Shown piece after piece: positions 50,901 to 61,292 of a stretch of DNA of 64,000 bases. The notes beneath the pieces were generated by a model. The model was given only the letters and a program-made list of their open reading frames with translations, had not been told where the DNA came from and ran no database searches. A program made the translations under genes and the position numbers. Where the stretch lies: contig VWZW01004119.1 in the NCBI GenBank assembly GCA_013397115.1, positions 1,364,342 to 1,428,341 on the forward strand, written 5' to 3'. The stretch's first letter is position 1; each line of letters starts with the position of its first letter. This DNA is from Edolisoma coerulescens. Taxonomy: Eukaryota; Chordata; Aves; Passeriformes; Campephagidae.

Positions 50901-53900
50901 AATGGTCCTGGAGATCAAATAACAGTCATCAAATAACAGTATAAAAGAGTTTAAACTTTCACGACAGGAACTGAAGCGATGGCAGTTGCAGAGATTATTA
51001 CTGAAGTGCCATAGAAATCCAAGAGGATGGAGTGTAAATGTACAAGTGCACGTGGAACAAATGTGGGATTAATCTGAACATTACTTAGAATGAAAGCAAT
51101 TTGAGGTGTACACATCTGTGCCAGCATCTTCATTACAAATAAACCTGCTAGTGGCCCGAGTCCCTTTTATCACACCTTAGAGATCAAATTTGTTATCAAT
51201 TTCCAGGGGTTTACAGCGCTGATGATAAAGTAGCAGTGGGCCACAAACCCAAAGATTAATTTGCTCGAAGCTCTGATGCACGGGCTATTGTCTCCTATTT
51301 TATAGCAGACAAATTATGTTTGAACTAGTAATCTAAAGTGCTAAGAACAAACATTTCCATCTCTGTCTGGGGATATATAAGTGTTAATGTTGTGAGTTTG
51401 TATTGATTTGGTCTCATAAAGTAAAACAGCAACAAGAATTAATAAAAAATTTACAACTTTAGTTGATTTAGGCCAGTAGTTTGCTCAATGTCTTTAAAAA
51501 GACTAATAAATCAATGCACCCATTCAATCTTTTCCTCTTGCAACACTTCTTATTTGAACAAAAGGAATAAAGCTACGATCTGTAAAATATGCTGAGCTCA
51601 AAAGCTTCTGACAGATTTTTTTATTGTAATGTTACTTGGACAAGATGAGCTAATAAATATTCAAATCATACTACTGATATTCTTTGGAATAATATGATTA
51701 ATAATACAAATATGGTGAAATATTAATTTCTTACATGGTCAGAGGGAAAGGCTCTTGCTTCTAGAAGAATTTTATAGCGTCTTGGAGTAGGCTTAAAGAA
51801 AGATAGCTGTTAAGGAAAAAAAGAAAGAAATATTGAAATTTATCGAAGCAGAGATGAGAAAGATGCTCCTAGCATATAACTTAATAGAGACTGCTTTACT
51901 TTCATGCAGATTGCAGAGAATCCCCAGAAATTACAAATATTTCTTTGTCCATATAACATTTATCAAAGTAGGAAAGTGTTATAATACTGTATTTCATATA
52001 TCTGTAACAAAGGCCACCAAAACCCAGCAGTGAAAACTTGCCCTTACAGGAATCAATGGCAAAGTTTTGACTACAGCCAGGGAAGCTGGGATTTCACCCA
52101 GCTCCATCCAGCAAGCAAAAGCAGCAGCTGAAGAATAGCAGGCAGTGAAAAAGAATTGGATTTACATTCCCGCCCTAAAACTTTAGTTAAGGAATCATCC
52201 CTTTCTCCAAAACAAAGCTGACCAAAGACCTGATCTCAGCATCTTCAGGTGGGTGGTCTTTTCTTCTCAGTTTCTGGCAGGCTGGGCTGGCCACTGTGCC
52301 AAGAGGACCAGGAAGACTTACAAACCCTCCTGCTCAAGTTTGCTTGGGTTACACAACCTTCTGCACGCTCTGCGTACCCAAGAAATCGACACCCAATTCA
52401 GGGCAGAGTAGCCCCGTGGACTGGCTTGTACTGAGCCCCATCCTGCCCTGCTCCAGGTTCATTAATTTAGCAAAGGTCAGAGACACGTCACAGAGGAGCA
52501 GACCCACGTGATAAATCTATTTTTGTGAAGCACACAAAGTGAAGCTTCACATCTGCACTCGGTTGAACCAAATCTTTGGAAATACTGCAGAAACACAGAC
52601 AGGCTTTACAGAGCCACAGGGACACCTGAGCATAAATAAGACACATTTATGGCTGTTATGTCATGCAAACCAAAATATTCCAGCACATTTTAGGGATATA
52701 TAAAATAGCATAATTCTAAGTTTCATCTCCTGTATGCAATTGCATTTTAAGCTTGATTGATATCACAGCTTTGTCTTGCTCACAGCTGGGCTCCTGTTTC
52801 CTTAACTTTGAAATTTGGTGTGGAATTGAAATTTCAGAGGTTACTTGTAAATGTTTCTTAAATAATAAGGTTTCCTCTGGTAACTGACACACAGCACATG
52901 TGAGAACAGTTCAAACTTCCCCTACAGAGTCCTTGAAAATATTTCTCTGTCCAGCTTTCCTGCTTAGTATTGAGTCAGGCCAGGTCTCACACATACATTA
53001 TTCAAGATACAACTCCCAAGGCTTAAAAAGTTAATCTGTCACCCACTGCAGTCTCTGTGAGGTCCTCAGAAAGCACTTTGCTTGCACACACAAAGAGAGG
53101 AGAAAAATACTTGTCAACACAGCATCAAATATACATCACAAAGTCATACCATCTGAAGGTGCAAGTTAACAGTCAGCCCATTCATTAAGGCTATTTCTTG
53201 TCTTTTGGCCCCTGAAATAATAAAAAGATAAAAAGTTTTAAAAATGGTTAGAGTTTTTCCTTAAAATTTCAGAGAAATATAGAACAGTGGCGAGAAAGCA
53301 AAAGCATGAGTTCAGTCAATGTCTCTCCAAGCCCTGGAAAGGAAACAAATGTTTGAGGTGTCATCAGAGTGAAATAAAAAGGTTTCTTGTCTGACTCTCT
53401 ACACTACACTGGCAGGAAAATATTTATTTTTTTCAGGTCAGACACAGAAAACATTGAAGTATTTCCATTTCCCAGCAAACCACCAGTGGATTTATTATCT
53501 TGAATACCTCAGACAAGTCAGGTCACAAAGACTATGCATAAAGCAAGACTTGAAGACTTATTTTTATCAGAAGTTCATATGTAACACAAGTGAGAAAACA
53601 TATTGAAATAATCATCTATTGTAAGCAGTTACTGTAATGTCAAGATAAATCTCATCCCTAATTAAAAAATGAAATAAGCAAGGTTGACCTATTGGATGTA
53701 ACAGACCATTATTAATGCAGCAGCTTCACAAGAAGCCATTCCCACATTGCTCCAAGGAGGATAATAACAGATGCATTTGGACTACAGCTAATCACAGACA
53801 GAGCTAATTAGTAACAACTAATTGTTGTTAGCAAGTATTTAGTAACAAATTCTCCAGCACTTGTCAACCCCTGGTGAAAGGTTTTAGGCAGGACAGGGCG

Positions 53901-56900
53901 ACGCAAAGATACGGAGAAAATCAATTCCTTTTTCCTTCTGGTTTGCTTGATATCTTTTGTTGAAGAGCAGAAATCTACCCTTGAGACAAATCAACTTTTG
54001 AGAATCTTCCTCAGGTGAGAGATAGGCTCGTGCACCTTGTCCTGGTCATCACTCAGCCACGGATTCACCAAATGTGGAGAGAGGTTGCAGAGAGGGAGGG
54101 ATGAAGACAAGTGTAAGCAGGCAGGGAGGGCAGCAGCCACCCTTGAAACTGATAACAAGGAAGGAAAACATGATTTGGAGATAAAAAAGGGTATGGAGAG
54201 CCACCAGAAAAGGAAAGCTGAATCCTGAATTTCTCCTGTCCCTCCCTTAGGGGACACCTGACACACTCCCACCACATCCTAAATGGTTTAAATTCACAGG
54301 GTGAGTGCTTTCTCAGTGTAGGAAAGACATAACCATGGGTTCAACCCAATACAGGCAAATACAGCCCAAGAACATGGAAATCTATAATTCCAATCCATTC
54401 ATAAATTCCTACCGAGCAGGCCTCAGCTTCTGCCAGGGCAGGAAAAGCTGAGCACCATTCTCATTGAGGTGTTCAAGGACATTTCCATGTGTTGCCTAAA
54501 TCCCCAAGTTTTGGACAGAAGGATTTGGCAAATAATGCCAGTGGCTTTGAATGATCAGTCCAGGGGACAAGCCACAACAAAAATGAGATGTCATGAATAA
54601 GCTCCCTCCTCCTTCAGACAGCAGGAAAATCACCAGGTCTGTGGAAAGAAATATATGAAGGACTAGTCCTTCATAGGGAAAAATAAGGGTTTTTTCCTCA
54701 TTTAAACTCCTCTCCTTTGCTTTCTTTTCTTCCCTCTGGTAGCATTGCATCTGCAGGCTCCATGCTGCTGGAAGAGGTCACCTTGGGGCTGTTCTATTGC
54801 AGATACAGGAGACAGCTAGAGAAAGAGTGATTGCAGCTGAAAACAGTATTATTTGCAGTCTTAATATTTCTATGGAACTCTTGAGGCTGAAAAAAAGGAC
54901 AGGATCAAGAAATGGTATTGTTCTTATTTGTCCCTCTGCTCCTTCTGTGAAATCTGGGGCTTTCACAGCAAATTCTGCTCAAACAATCCTCTGCCTGCTG
55001 TTCTGATTCTGTATAAAACAAATGGTTAATCTGTAGATCACTTTTAGCTGCATGCTAGCATCCCAAATTAAATATGACACTACATTTGTCATGTAAGTCT
55101 TGGTCTTCCATAAATTCTATATTTATTAAAAGCCTCCCATTATTGAATTTCATGCCCACAAAACAAACCTCATCCATCTCATTGGAAAACTGTTATCCTT
55201 TATAACCTACACTGCATTTCGGAAAACAACCTTTCCATGATCCAATTAACCCATTACAATATTCAAAGACCCGGCACACGGGAGACAAAATTATGTTTGC
55301 CTTCCTTATTTCCTAACTTTATACCGTATCTCCAGGACAGGCTAAACCTGCATGTTCTGTGTGATAAATCTCCTCTTTAATAAAAGGAAGCAGCGTTTGC
55401 AAAGTACAACTTCAGAGACAATTATGATTGCGTTAGGCAGACGCTGCCATCCTTCTCCTCTCTGACTGCTGGGAAAGTCTGATCCTCGATGGACTAAGTA
55501 AAAAGCATTTTGTAAAATGATTGGAAAAAGGCTAAGGGCCCCAATTTTGAAAACATTTTGGTTATTTCAAATAATCCTTATCACTCAAAGTCACTCTGAA
55601 TCTGTTCAGCATTCAGTCTTCCCTCAACAGAGACCTGCCCGAGCACCTCATACAGCAGCAGCCACACAGTTAATCTTGTTCCATCAGAAGGTGATCCTGC
55701 CAAGGTTGTAATGTTTTAATAAAGTCTGGTAGGAGAAGCAGAGATTGCCTTCACTGCGTTCTGCCACTTGGTGTGAGCACAGAAAAAAAGCTTTGGCCTC
55801 CACTGACCTTGACTCTTCATTTCACAACGTATTTACTACTGTAACTTTCATTGAACAAGAAAATGTGACTACATTTAATAAGCAAGGTGTTCGTGCACTA
55901 TAAACCATTAAACAGACAAAGGTGCTTTACAGTCTTTGGTCCATTCCTGAATAAATCTCACCAAAGGGTTTTCCTTCTATCACTGCTTAGGGTAAGAAAT
56001 GGCAATTCTTCCTTCTCCCTAACATGTTCAATACTGAATAAAAAGCACAGTAAAATTCTGTTATTTTTCTTACATTAAAGTCAATAAGAAAGTAAATTCA
56101 TAATTCATTCATCTACCTACTCATACATAATCAATATTATTTTTTGTTGGAAAATGGTACTTAAACATAAATTGCGAGGGTTGGAACTTTGAGATCCCTT
56201 CCAACCCAAACCATTCAATGATTCTGTGAAATATCGCGTGCAAAGAGAGCATTTTAAGGTAACTTTTTTTCCCACATTTATTCTTTTAGCCTCTTCACTA
56301 TTGTATAAAATTTAAAAATTTGGAATTTACTACAATGCATCCATTATTTGGGAAATATTAATTCATCTGCATTCTAAGAAACACTCACTTATGTCCTGAA
56401 AAAAGCCATGAGGGTATTTTCTAAACAAAACCCTGCACATAAATTTGAGGGCCAGATATGTGCCCATACCACATTTTACAATTCAATCAAACAAAGCCCC
56501 GAAAATTCTGGAGAACAGAATCCAAACCATGCCCTTTATCTTTGAGGAAAACAACAGGACTAGAAAACTCTTACCAGGAAATAATCTTAAAAACAAAAAT
56601 TTGGTTTGTGGTAGGGGGACTTCAGTCTTAATTTTCACTGAAAATTTTAAAATATTTGTTTACCATGAAGAAAATTGTAATAAGTTCATTGTGGTTAAGC
56701 CACGGTGATGTAAAAGCACATGCAGCTTGGTAGATAAAAGGAAAGTAAGGAGATGGACAAGCAATTAGATGAAATTTAAGCAAAGCTCCCATTTCCATCT
56801 TACACCGACAATGCATCTTTTAGTTAAATTAATATAAAAATACAAACTTAGTTGGCAGCCTCTACAAGACAGATGGTTAAGGGAAAAAGGGTCCCAGCCT

Positions 56901-58903
56901 CATTCCCTGCTTTTTGCAGTGACTCTTAACCTGCAGCAGCAGCCAGAGGGACCCTGGCAGTGGCAGTGGCAGGAGGTCAGGGCTCAGCCTGCCACGGGCG
57001 CCCACGTTTTGCAAATGAAGCAGAGGCAAACAGTCACAGAAGGTGATGCAGAGAAAGATGATAACTCAGGAGCTTCTAGCTGTCCTCTTGGGAATCTTGG
57101 CTCTCTCTCTCCTGGTTGTGTGAAGAACATCAGTGGTCTTACCTTGGTTACTAATTTAGGTGCCTGGGAGTAGGACATAAGAGAAATTCTTGACTGCCTA
57201 CTTAGTTAAATTCAAGGTTTCCAATTGAAAATTCCAAGGCACCTTTCCCCACCTATCCACAGCTTCCTGGTGATATCCTCCCAAAACAAGAATATCCACT
57301 GGCCAAGGGAGATGGAGCATACTGGAGAAACCCTTAAATCATCTGTGTTCAGCATTTCAACACCCTCCACCCCTTTATATTTCCACATTTTTATGTTCTG
57401 TGATGGATGAGGGTGCTGAGCTTGCCCTTGAATGTAGTGGAAGCAGGAGAAGTAACTTCTCAACCTCCTGAGCAATACCTGGTACAACAATAGCAACTTA
57501 CAAATTCAGAACCCCCAATCTGCATTTTGGGTTATTTTATTTCATTCTGCAGATGGGATTTTTCTACACAGCCCAGTGATACCCAGTGTAGCCACACTCA
57601 TATTTATATTACCTCAGTGTTTACAGCGTGGATAGACCAACTACAACAGTAATTTATTGCATTTGTTCTGCTCCGATAACAACACCCACAATTTTAGCTA
57701 TTTGGAAACTTCATAAAGAATTCAGAGAGGGATTTTATTTATAAGTTTATAAATAAGCTTGTCATGAAACATTCTTTAATGTCTCTGCTTCCAATTGTTC
57801 TGACCCTATTTGCTTTTCTTGAAGGAGAAAAACCATAATTTTCTCATTGAACACTTGTCTGCAGTTGGAGGAGAAATTACGATACAATGTCTAGAATACA
57901 GTAGGTCAACATAAGGGTAATATTTTTCCTTAGTGATGGCACAAATGAATCCCTGATAATTCAGTTCTGACAGTCACTATTGAGAGTTGCCTTCAACACC
58001 TACATTGAAATATGGGCCAAATCTCCCCAAAATCTACTAACCTAACCTTGACAACAGCTGGGACGGTTGGGGAGAAAAAGACCCTGCCAAAATAATTTGT
58101 CTTCCCCCTTCAGAGGCAACTCCGAAGGAAATCCCAGTGAAACATTATTTCAGCAACTACACGGAGTAAAAAGTGATAGAGGAAATTTGCATTCCCACTC
58201 AGCCAGCTGCTTTCATGGCAAATTCACCAGGAGGAGTCTGCAGGGCTCCTCAGTCTCTGGAATAACCAGAAGCACTTCCTGCCAAAGTCCTGCAGCACTG
58301 CAGGCTCCTCAAGGGGTACAGCAGGGTAATGGGAGCTCATCGATAGCAGGTCCTGCCCCAATTATCCGCTCCATTGACATAAGCAGCTCTCAAATACGAG
58401 TCTGGATTTAGTGGCATGGAAAAGAGGAAAAAAGCGGAAAATGTCTAGATAGAAATCATTTTTCAAAGGGGAAAGTTCATAATTTTACTTCTGGTAGCGT
58501 GACTGAGATTGTGCAATAGCAAGTGCCCTTTAAAAGGGATTCACGTGTTAGTCCAAGTGGTTTATGATGCTCCAAGAAACCCTCTGCTGCAATTAGTTTC
58601 ATGATCTGCATATGGTCATACATTATAACATAAATTCATCTCCTAAATCACTCGCAGGCTTGAAAAAAAATGTTGGTCCTCTCACAAGAAAACCTTCTTT
58701 CAAATACAAGAATAAAAAGAACAAAATTCTGCCTACAGAGCTTCAGGTTTCTGAGTCTTAAAAGAAACCAAATTTGGTTTTATTTCTGGAGAAAGATTTT
58801 TCCCTGCAGTTCACACCTACCAACCAGCTCAGCCATCAGGTCCAGGATGCACTCGTCTGCCAAAGCCCACGGGCGCCGGCCATTGAAATGGCCATGGACA
58901 CCT
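17818..58903 (-). CDS. KYNU: Kynureninase gene, exons 4-14 (partial; 5' exons outside window)
   Basis: This gene encodes a cytosolic PLP-dependent hydrolase of the tryptophan-kynurenine pathway. It splits L-kynurenine or 3-hydroxykynurenine into (3-hydroxy)anthranilate and alanine. The minus-strand join is 58903-58821, 53211-53150, 51806-51735, 50263-50189, 48852-48706, 42418-42320, 41585-41512, 24705-24653, 23173-23088, 19419-19189 and 17970-17818. It totals 1,135 bases: one partial codon, 377 codons and a stop. All ten introns are GT-AG and the phases agree. The product is collinear without gaps with human KYNU from residue 98 onward, recalled from memory. Visible active-site motifs are GH (human His102), LTVN, FPSDH, LFSG, GFDLAHAVGN, CSYK (Schiff-base lysine, human Lys276), GWWGH and FRLSNPP. 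About 97 N-terminal residues are missing because their exons lie beyond the window. There is no frameshift or internal stop. Exon numbers assume the human 14-exon structure. Confidence 0.97.
17971..19188 (-). other. KYNU intron 13
   Basis: The intron is 1.2 kb, GTGAGT...TTTTGCAG. No repeat family or exon is recognised inside. Confidence 0.9.
19189..19419 (-). CDS. KYNU: KYNU exon 13
   Basis: The exon is 231 bp (77 codons), the largest in the window, phase 0 at both ends. The acceptor is AATCATTACAG and the donor GTGAGTAAAT. It encodes most of the C-terminal domain: TTMKALRRKSILLTGYLEYL, a variable loop (YYSEDKTNPEKP), then IITPSRIEDRGCQLTLSFSL and ELEKRGVA. It is collinear with human. An open frame continues into both flanking introns, but sequence outside these boundaries does not match the family. 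Confidence 0.98.
19850..20148 (+). mobile_element. CR1 LINE 3'-end fragment in KYNU intron 12
   Basis: Plus-orientation CR1 of about 300 bp: GTTTAGGTTGGATATTAGGA, TGGAACAGGCTGTCCCTGGG, CTGGAAGTGTTCAAAAACCA, GGCAGTGCTGGGTTAATGCC and an AAATGATTCT tail. It is antisense to KYNU. Confidence 0.92.
22705..22756 (+). mobile_element. Short CR1-like tail in KYNU intron 12
   Basis: GTGGACTCAGAGATCTCTTC followed by CAAATTTAATTATTCTGTGA and TTCT resembles the last 50 bp of CR1. It is short, so the call is moderate. Confidence 0.6.
23088..23173 (-). CDS. KYNU: KYNU exon 12
   Basis: The exon is 86 bp, with acceptor CATTTTCCAG and donor GTAAGTAAT. It encodes LQLSEGINGFRLSNPP and then ILLVCALHASLE. The Ser-Asn of FRLSNPP equals human Ser332 and Asn333, which shape substrate specificity; human Ile331 is Leu here. 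It ends in phase 0. Confidence 0.96.
23174..24652 (-). other. KYNU intron 11
   Basis: The intron is 1.5 kb, GTATGT...TTTTCCAG. Nothing else is recognised. Confidence 0.9.
24653..24705 (-). CDS. KYNU: KYNU exon 11
   Basis: The exon is 53 bp, with acceptor TATCTTAG and donor GTATGTAC. The first base completes alanine and the last base starts a lysine codon, both matching the neighbouring exons. It encodes VIGWWGHDFKTRFLMDN. The first Trp equals human Trp305. The second Trp replaces human Phe306. The exon is separated from exon 10 by the largest intron of the window (16.8 kb). Confidence 0.95.
27773..27900 (-). mobile_element. CR1 LINE 3'-end fragment in KYNU intron 10
   Basis: The plus strand reads CATCATGGAATGGTTTGGCT, TGCCATGGGCAGGGACACCT, GACCAGGTTGCTGAAGG and CCCATCCAACCTTGTC, the reverse complement of CR1. 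It is the only CR1 fragment inside KYNU in the same orientation as the gene. Confidence 0.88.
33484..33502. repeat. Perfect 19-bp palindrome
   Basis: TGTCATGTC-T-GACATGACA: 9-bp arms around a single central base, in KYNU intron 10. Confidence 0.9.
34500..34522 (+). repeat. Poly-A run (23 A)
   Basis: This is the longest homopolymer in the window. It follows a purine-rich block beginning near 33.9 kb. It could be a retroposed tail or a simple repeat. Confidence 0.95.
36885..37092 (+). mobile_element. CR1 LINE 3'-end fragment in KYNU intron 10
   Basis: Plus-orientation CR1: CCATCCCTGGAAGTGTCCAA, GGCCAGGTTGGATGGGGCTT, GGAGCAACCTGAGATAGTGG and AAGGTGTCCCTGCCCATGGC. Small open frames here are CR1 shadows. 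Confidence 0.93.
41512..41585 (-). CDS. KYNU: KYNU exon 10
   Basis: The exon is 74 bp, with acceptor TTCTTTGCAG and donor GTAAGTATTT. It encodes YLNSGAGGLAGAYIHEKH and then SKSIKP, and ends with two bases (GC) of an alanine codon. It matches human YLNAGAGGIAGAFIHEKH and following. The glycine-rich stretch directly follows the PLP lysine. Confidence 0.97.
41586..42319 (-). other. KYNU intron 9
   Basis: The intron is 0.73 kb, GTAAAA...CTTTGCAG, the shortest intron. No repeats are seen. Confidence 0.9.
42320..42418 (-). CDS. KYNU: KYNU exon 9 (PLP-lysine exon)
   Basis: The exon is 99 bp (33 codons), phase 0 at both ends, with acceptor TTTCCTGCAG and donor GTAAAAGAG. It encodes GCLVGFDLAHAVGNVELH followed by LHDWGVDFACWCSYK. 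The Asp and His of GFDLAH (human Asp250 and His253) hold the cofactor. The final lysine (human Lys276) forms the internal aldimine and is the last codon before the splice site. This exon gave the first firm identification of the gene. Confidence 0.99.
42547..42826 (+). mobile_element. CR1 LINE 3'-end fragment in KYNU intron 8
   Basis: Plus-orientation CR1 of about 280 bp: GATTTAGGTTAGATGTCAGG, CCAAGGCCAGGCTGGATGGG, GGAGCAACCTGGGACAGTGG and GTCCCTTCCAACCCAAAT. It ends about 130 bp from the acceptor of exon 9 and is antisense to KYNU. Confidence 0.93.
48578..48597. other. Assembly gap (20 N)
   Basis: Twenty N, preceded by a 12-A run and followed within a few bases by an 11-A run. It lies in KYNU intron 8, about 110 bp downstream of the exon 8 donor. 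The real length is unknown. Confidence 0.99.
48706..48852 (-). CDS. KYNU: KYNU exon 8
   Basis: The exon is 147 bp (49 codons), phase 0 at both ends, with acceptor TTTATTTTAG and donor GTAGGGCTG. It starts GEETLRTEDI and contains EKEGDSIAVILFSGVQYYTG, almost the same as human. The serine of LFSG corresponds to PLP contact Ser221. The last four codons end in a run of seven A bases (CCAAAAAAAG). An assembly gap lies about 110 bp downstream of the donor. Confidence 0.97.
48853..50188 (-). other. KYNU intron 7
   Basis: The intron is 1.3 kb, GTTGGT...ATTTTAG. It contains a TTG microsatellite. Confidence 0.88.
49964..49980 (+). repeat. (TTG)n short microsatellite
   Basis: TTGTTGTTGTTGTTGTT in KYNU intron 7. 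Confidence 0.9.
50189..50263 (-). CDS. KYNU: KYNU exon 7
   Basis: The exon is 75 bp (25 codons), phase 0 at both ends. The acceptor is TCTTTTCCAG. The inferred donor is CAG|GTTGGT, chosen because it keeps the frame into exon 8. A better-looking GTGAGG lies four bases downstream but would shift the frame. It encodes YAVESQLRLHGLDVEKSM followed by VLLQPRQ, matching human YAIESQLQLHGL onward. Confidence 0.93.
50570..50650 (+). mobile_element. CR1 LINE 3'-end fragment in KYNU intron 6
   Basis: GGGGATGGAACATGATGACC, TTGAAGTCCTTTCCAACCTA and AACCATTCCATGGTTCTGTG form a CR1 3' tail in plus orientation. Confidence 0.85.
50914..50940 (+). repeat. Short tandem duplication
   Basis: Two perfect copies of ATCAAATAACAGT separated by one C, in KYNU intron 6. 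Confidence 0.95.
51735..51806 (-). CDS. KYNU: KYNU exon 6
   Basis: The exon is 72 bp (24 codons), phase 0 at both ends, with acceptor CCTTAACAG and donor GTAAGAAA. The sequence runs from LSFFKPTPRRYK to ARAFPSDH and is nearly identical to human. FPSD is the loop that stacks on the PLP ring (human 165-168). Confidence 0.96.
51807..53149 (-). other. KYNU intron 5
   Basis: The intron is 1.3 kb, GTATGA...TTAACAG. Nothing else is recognised. Confidence 0.9.
53150..53211 (-). CDS. KYNU: KYNU exon 5
   Basis: The exon is 62 bp, with acceptor TTATTTCAG and donor GTATGACTT. The first two bases complete the glycine codon begun in exon 4. It encodes AKRQEIALMNGLTVNLHLQM. The Leu-Thr pair of GLTVN matches the PLP-phosphate contacts Leu137 and Thr138 of human KYNU. 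It ends in phase 0. Confidence 0.95.
53212..58820 (-). other. KYNU intron 4
   Basis: The intron is 5.6 kb, GTAGGT...ATTTCAG, with one antisense CR1 tail and a purine-rich patch near 54.05-54.2 kb. No exon is recognised. Confidence 0.9.
56172..56230 (+). mobile_element. CR1 LINE 3'-tail in KYNU intron 4
   Basis: GGGTTGGAACTTTGAGATCC, CTTCCAACCCAAACCATTCA and ATGATTCTGTGA match the last 60 bp of CR1, plus orientation. Confidence 0.8.
58821..58903 (-). CDS. KYNU: KYNU exon 4
   Basis: The exon is 83 bp. It is preceded on the minus strand by a pyrimidine-rich acceptor (CCTTTTCAG) and followed by donor GTAGGTGTG. It starts with the third base of a split codon and ends with the first base of a glycine codon, which matches exon 5. 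The 27 complete codons contain GVHGHFNGRRPW and then a helix ending LMAELV, equivalent to human AAYGHEVGKRPW to LMKDIV. The histidine in GHF matches human His102, which lies in the substrate pocket. It has an unusually high CpG content for this region (gggcgccggcc). Confidence 0.95.
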
Positions 58904-61263
58904 CTGAAAAGGAATGGAAAAGTGATGAAAAGGTGTGGTATTCTATTTGGATCAGTCCTCAGAATCATACCTGATTTGGAGACTCCACATTTGGAGGATG
59001 GATGAGGAGGATGAGACTTGCCTAAGCTGAGCACAACACTTTGCTCACGCCATTAAACCGCAGAGCAAAGGCGATTTATTGGTTTCTGACAGGATTTCAG
59101 TTGCTTGAAAATTACTTATTTTGGTCCACAAAATTCCTCTAGAAATTCCTCAGAATTAAAGATGATAGCTTTTTCACAAGGCCCCTGGAAGTGGCTGCAT
59201 GGGTTCTGGAGGCCTCTGGGGACAGCAAAGCTGGGACACAGCATCCCAGTGTGGGATGGCACCTGCTAACCCAGGCTCACACCCCTGCACAGAGAGCAGA
59301 GATCACCCCACAGCCTTCCCCAGCCTGCACTCCTGGCTGAACATTATTTGGTGCAGAGGATGATAGACTTAAATATTGCCTTGCTCCCAGACAGGAGTAT
59401 TTCTTGTCAGAAACAATTTCCATCCTCCTGTGTCTCCTGTCTGAGCTCACCCTTCTGCAGACACCAGAGGGTACTTCATGCAGGGGCCGATGCTTCCCTG
59501 CATCAACAGAGCTGTTTGCTAATTTTCGTTGTTTCTCTTCTCCCTGAAAAATTATTCCAGATCTAGGTGTGCATAAAGCTTTTTGGGTTGACAAAGGCTA
59601 TTTTAAGACTTTATATTGCAAACTGCTCCTGTCTACAGAGGATCATATGGCCACCCTAAACCCAAGTGCGCTGCTACTCTGAAGTGACTGAGGTATAAAT
59701 TCAGTTCTGGATTACGTGCTCTGAAGTAAATTTTCCTTCAATTATGACAGAGAAGAAAACTTCTAAGATAGCTACCATGCATATATAAATAAAAAGTTGC
59801 CCAGTTTCTTAAACATGCAGGGTGTAGAGTACAGATTTAAATGCAAATGGAGGCAGATTGAGAAAGTAATAATGGTGCTAATCCAGGGAAACATTGCTTT
59901 GGGCTCCCATCTCACACTGGATGATTTTCATATTTGCTGAGCACCACAGGATACTTGTGGAGTTGGAAACACCAGGCTGCATGAGGCTGAGTATAAAGCT
60001 GTTTCAAAATAAGGACAAAGCCAGTAGGAAGCTGGGTAGAGAGCAAAAGAAGCCCTAAAAGCTTTGATGTGAGAAAAAAAGAAGAAAAAAGTAATAAACC
60101 CTTTAAAGAAAAACCGGCCCACAGCGTTCACTCAAAATCATGGGAGGACAGCTGGCAGATTAAGACACGAGAAAGGAGGGTGCATGAGACACTACCCCAT
60201 TCCCAAGGCTATTTTAAGGATTGGTTTTCCCTATCCACCTCATACTTTCCCTTCTCCGGTAGAGTTTCCTTCTGTCTCCCACAAAAATTACCTGGGGTTT
60301 ATACAGTCAGACCCTTTTTGATTGCCTTGGGTCTAATTCACACCTCCTAGGGATATTTCCAAAAAAGAGCTACAGTCCTAAAGAATAGGGGAGCTGCTGC
60401 AAAAAAGCACAGTTGTATTAACCATTTCAAGCCTCTTATCCTTGCAAAGCACCATTTAATTTTGGACTAGATTAGATCCACAGCTGAAGGGGTGCAGAGG
60501 TGCAGCTGAACGTCTCTTACAGGTAAAATAACATCCCTCTGTTCAACAGGTCCAACCCCACACAGACAAGGAAGACCCTGCTCCTCAGTTTGGATAAGGT
60601 CATGGTACAGCAGCTGACTGCTTTTCTCCATTTTAGAATTGCTCTCTGATGAGTCCTGGACAGCAGAGAGCGGGCAGTGTGAAATAACCCTCATTTACAA
60701 GAATATTTCATAGATGAGGAGTAAAGGCAGTGGTAGGGGAGGGGAGAAAATGCTGTGAGGGGCAGGATTAGTGCTAAAATTTCCTCCCTTCTATCAGCCC
60801 ACAATGCAGCTGCATTCCCTGAAGACAGGGGTATATGTTTCACAAACAGTAAGATGTTTATTGGTAATTTCCTGTCTTATTCTTAACTGTAATATAGCGA
60901 TCAAGGGACTTTAGGATAATACAGACTGTTAAAATAAAACCCTCAAAGATTTTCAGTGGCTCCCAGCCTGAGGGAATCTGTATTTCTGAAAGAGGATAGC
61001 AAACATAATAAGATGGGAAAAATAAGTCCTAACTACCTATGGGATTCTCTTTCATTAGATTTCCCTGATTTTATAGCCATTAGTGTCGTCCTGATGGGAA
61101 TTTACTAATGAAAGTTCTCTCTATCAGCACACAGAACTATCAAAATTTCAGAATAAATTTCCAAGTTATCATGAAAACAGTAGTGATATTTTGGGCATGA
61201 GAATGTTTTATTTTGAGAGGAAAACATGGACATTTAACCATATTGAAAGAAGGGAGCAGCAGC

Positions 61264-61292
61264 ATTTATTATTATTCATATTATTATTATTA
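61264..61292 (+). repeat. (TTA)n interrupted microsatellite
   Basis: ATT/TTA repeats interrupted once by CATA. Confidence 0.9.

Larger units (their letters stand above)
50264..51734 (-). other. KYNU intron 6
   Basis: The intron is 1.5 kb, GTAAGA...TTTCCAG. It contains an antisense CR1 tail and a 13-bp tandem duplication. Confidence 0.9.

Noticed and set aside
60730..60768. G-quadruplex candidate (GGGGAGGGG...GGGG)
   Set aside because: Only three good G-tracts and a long loop; not convincing.
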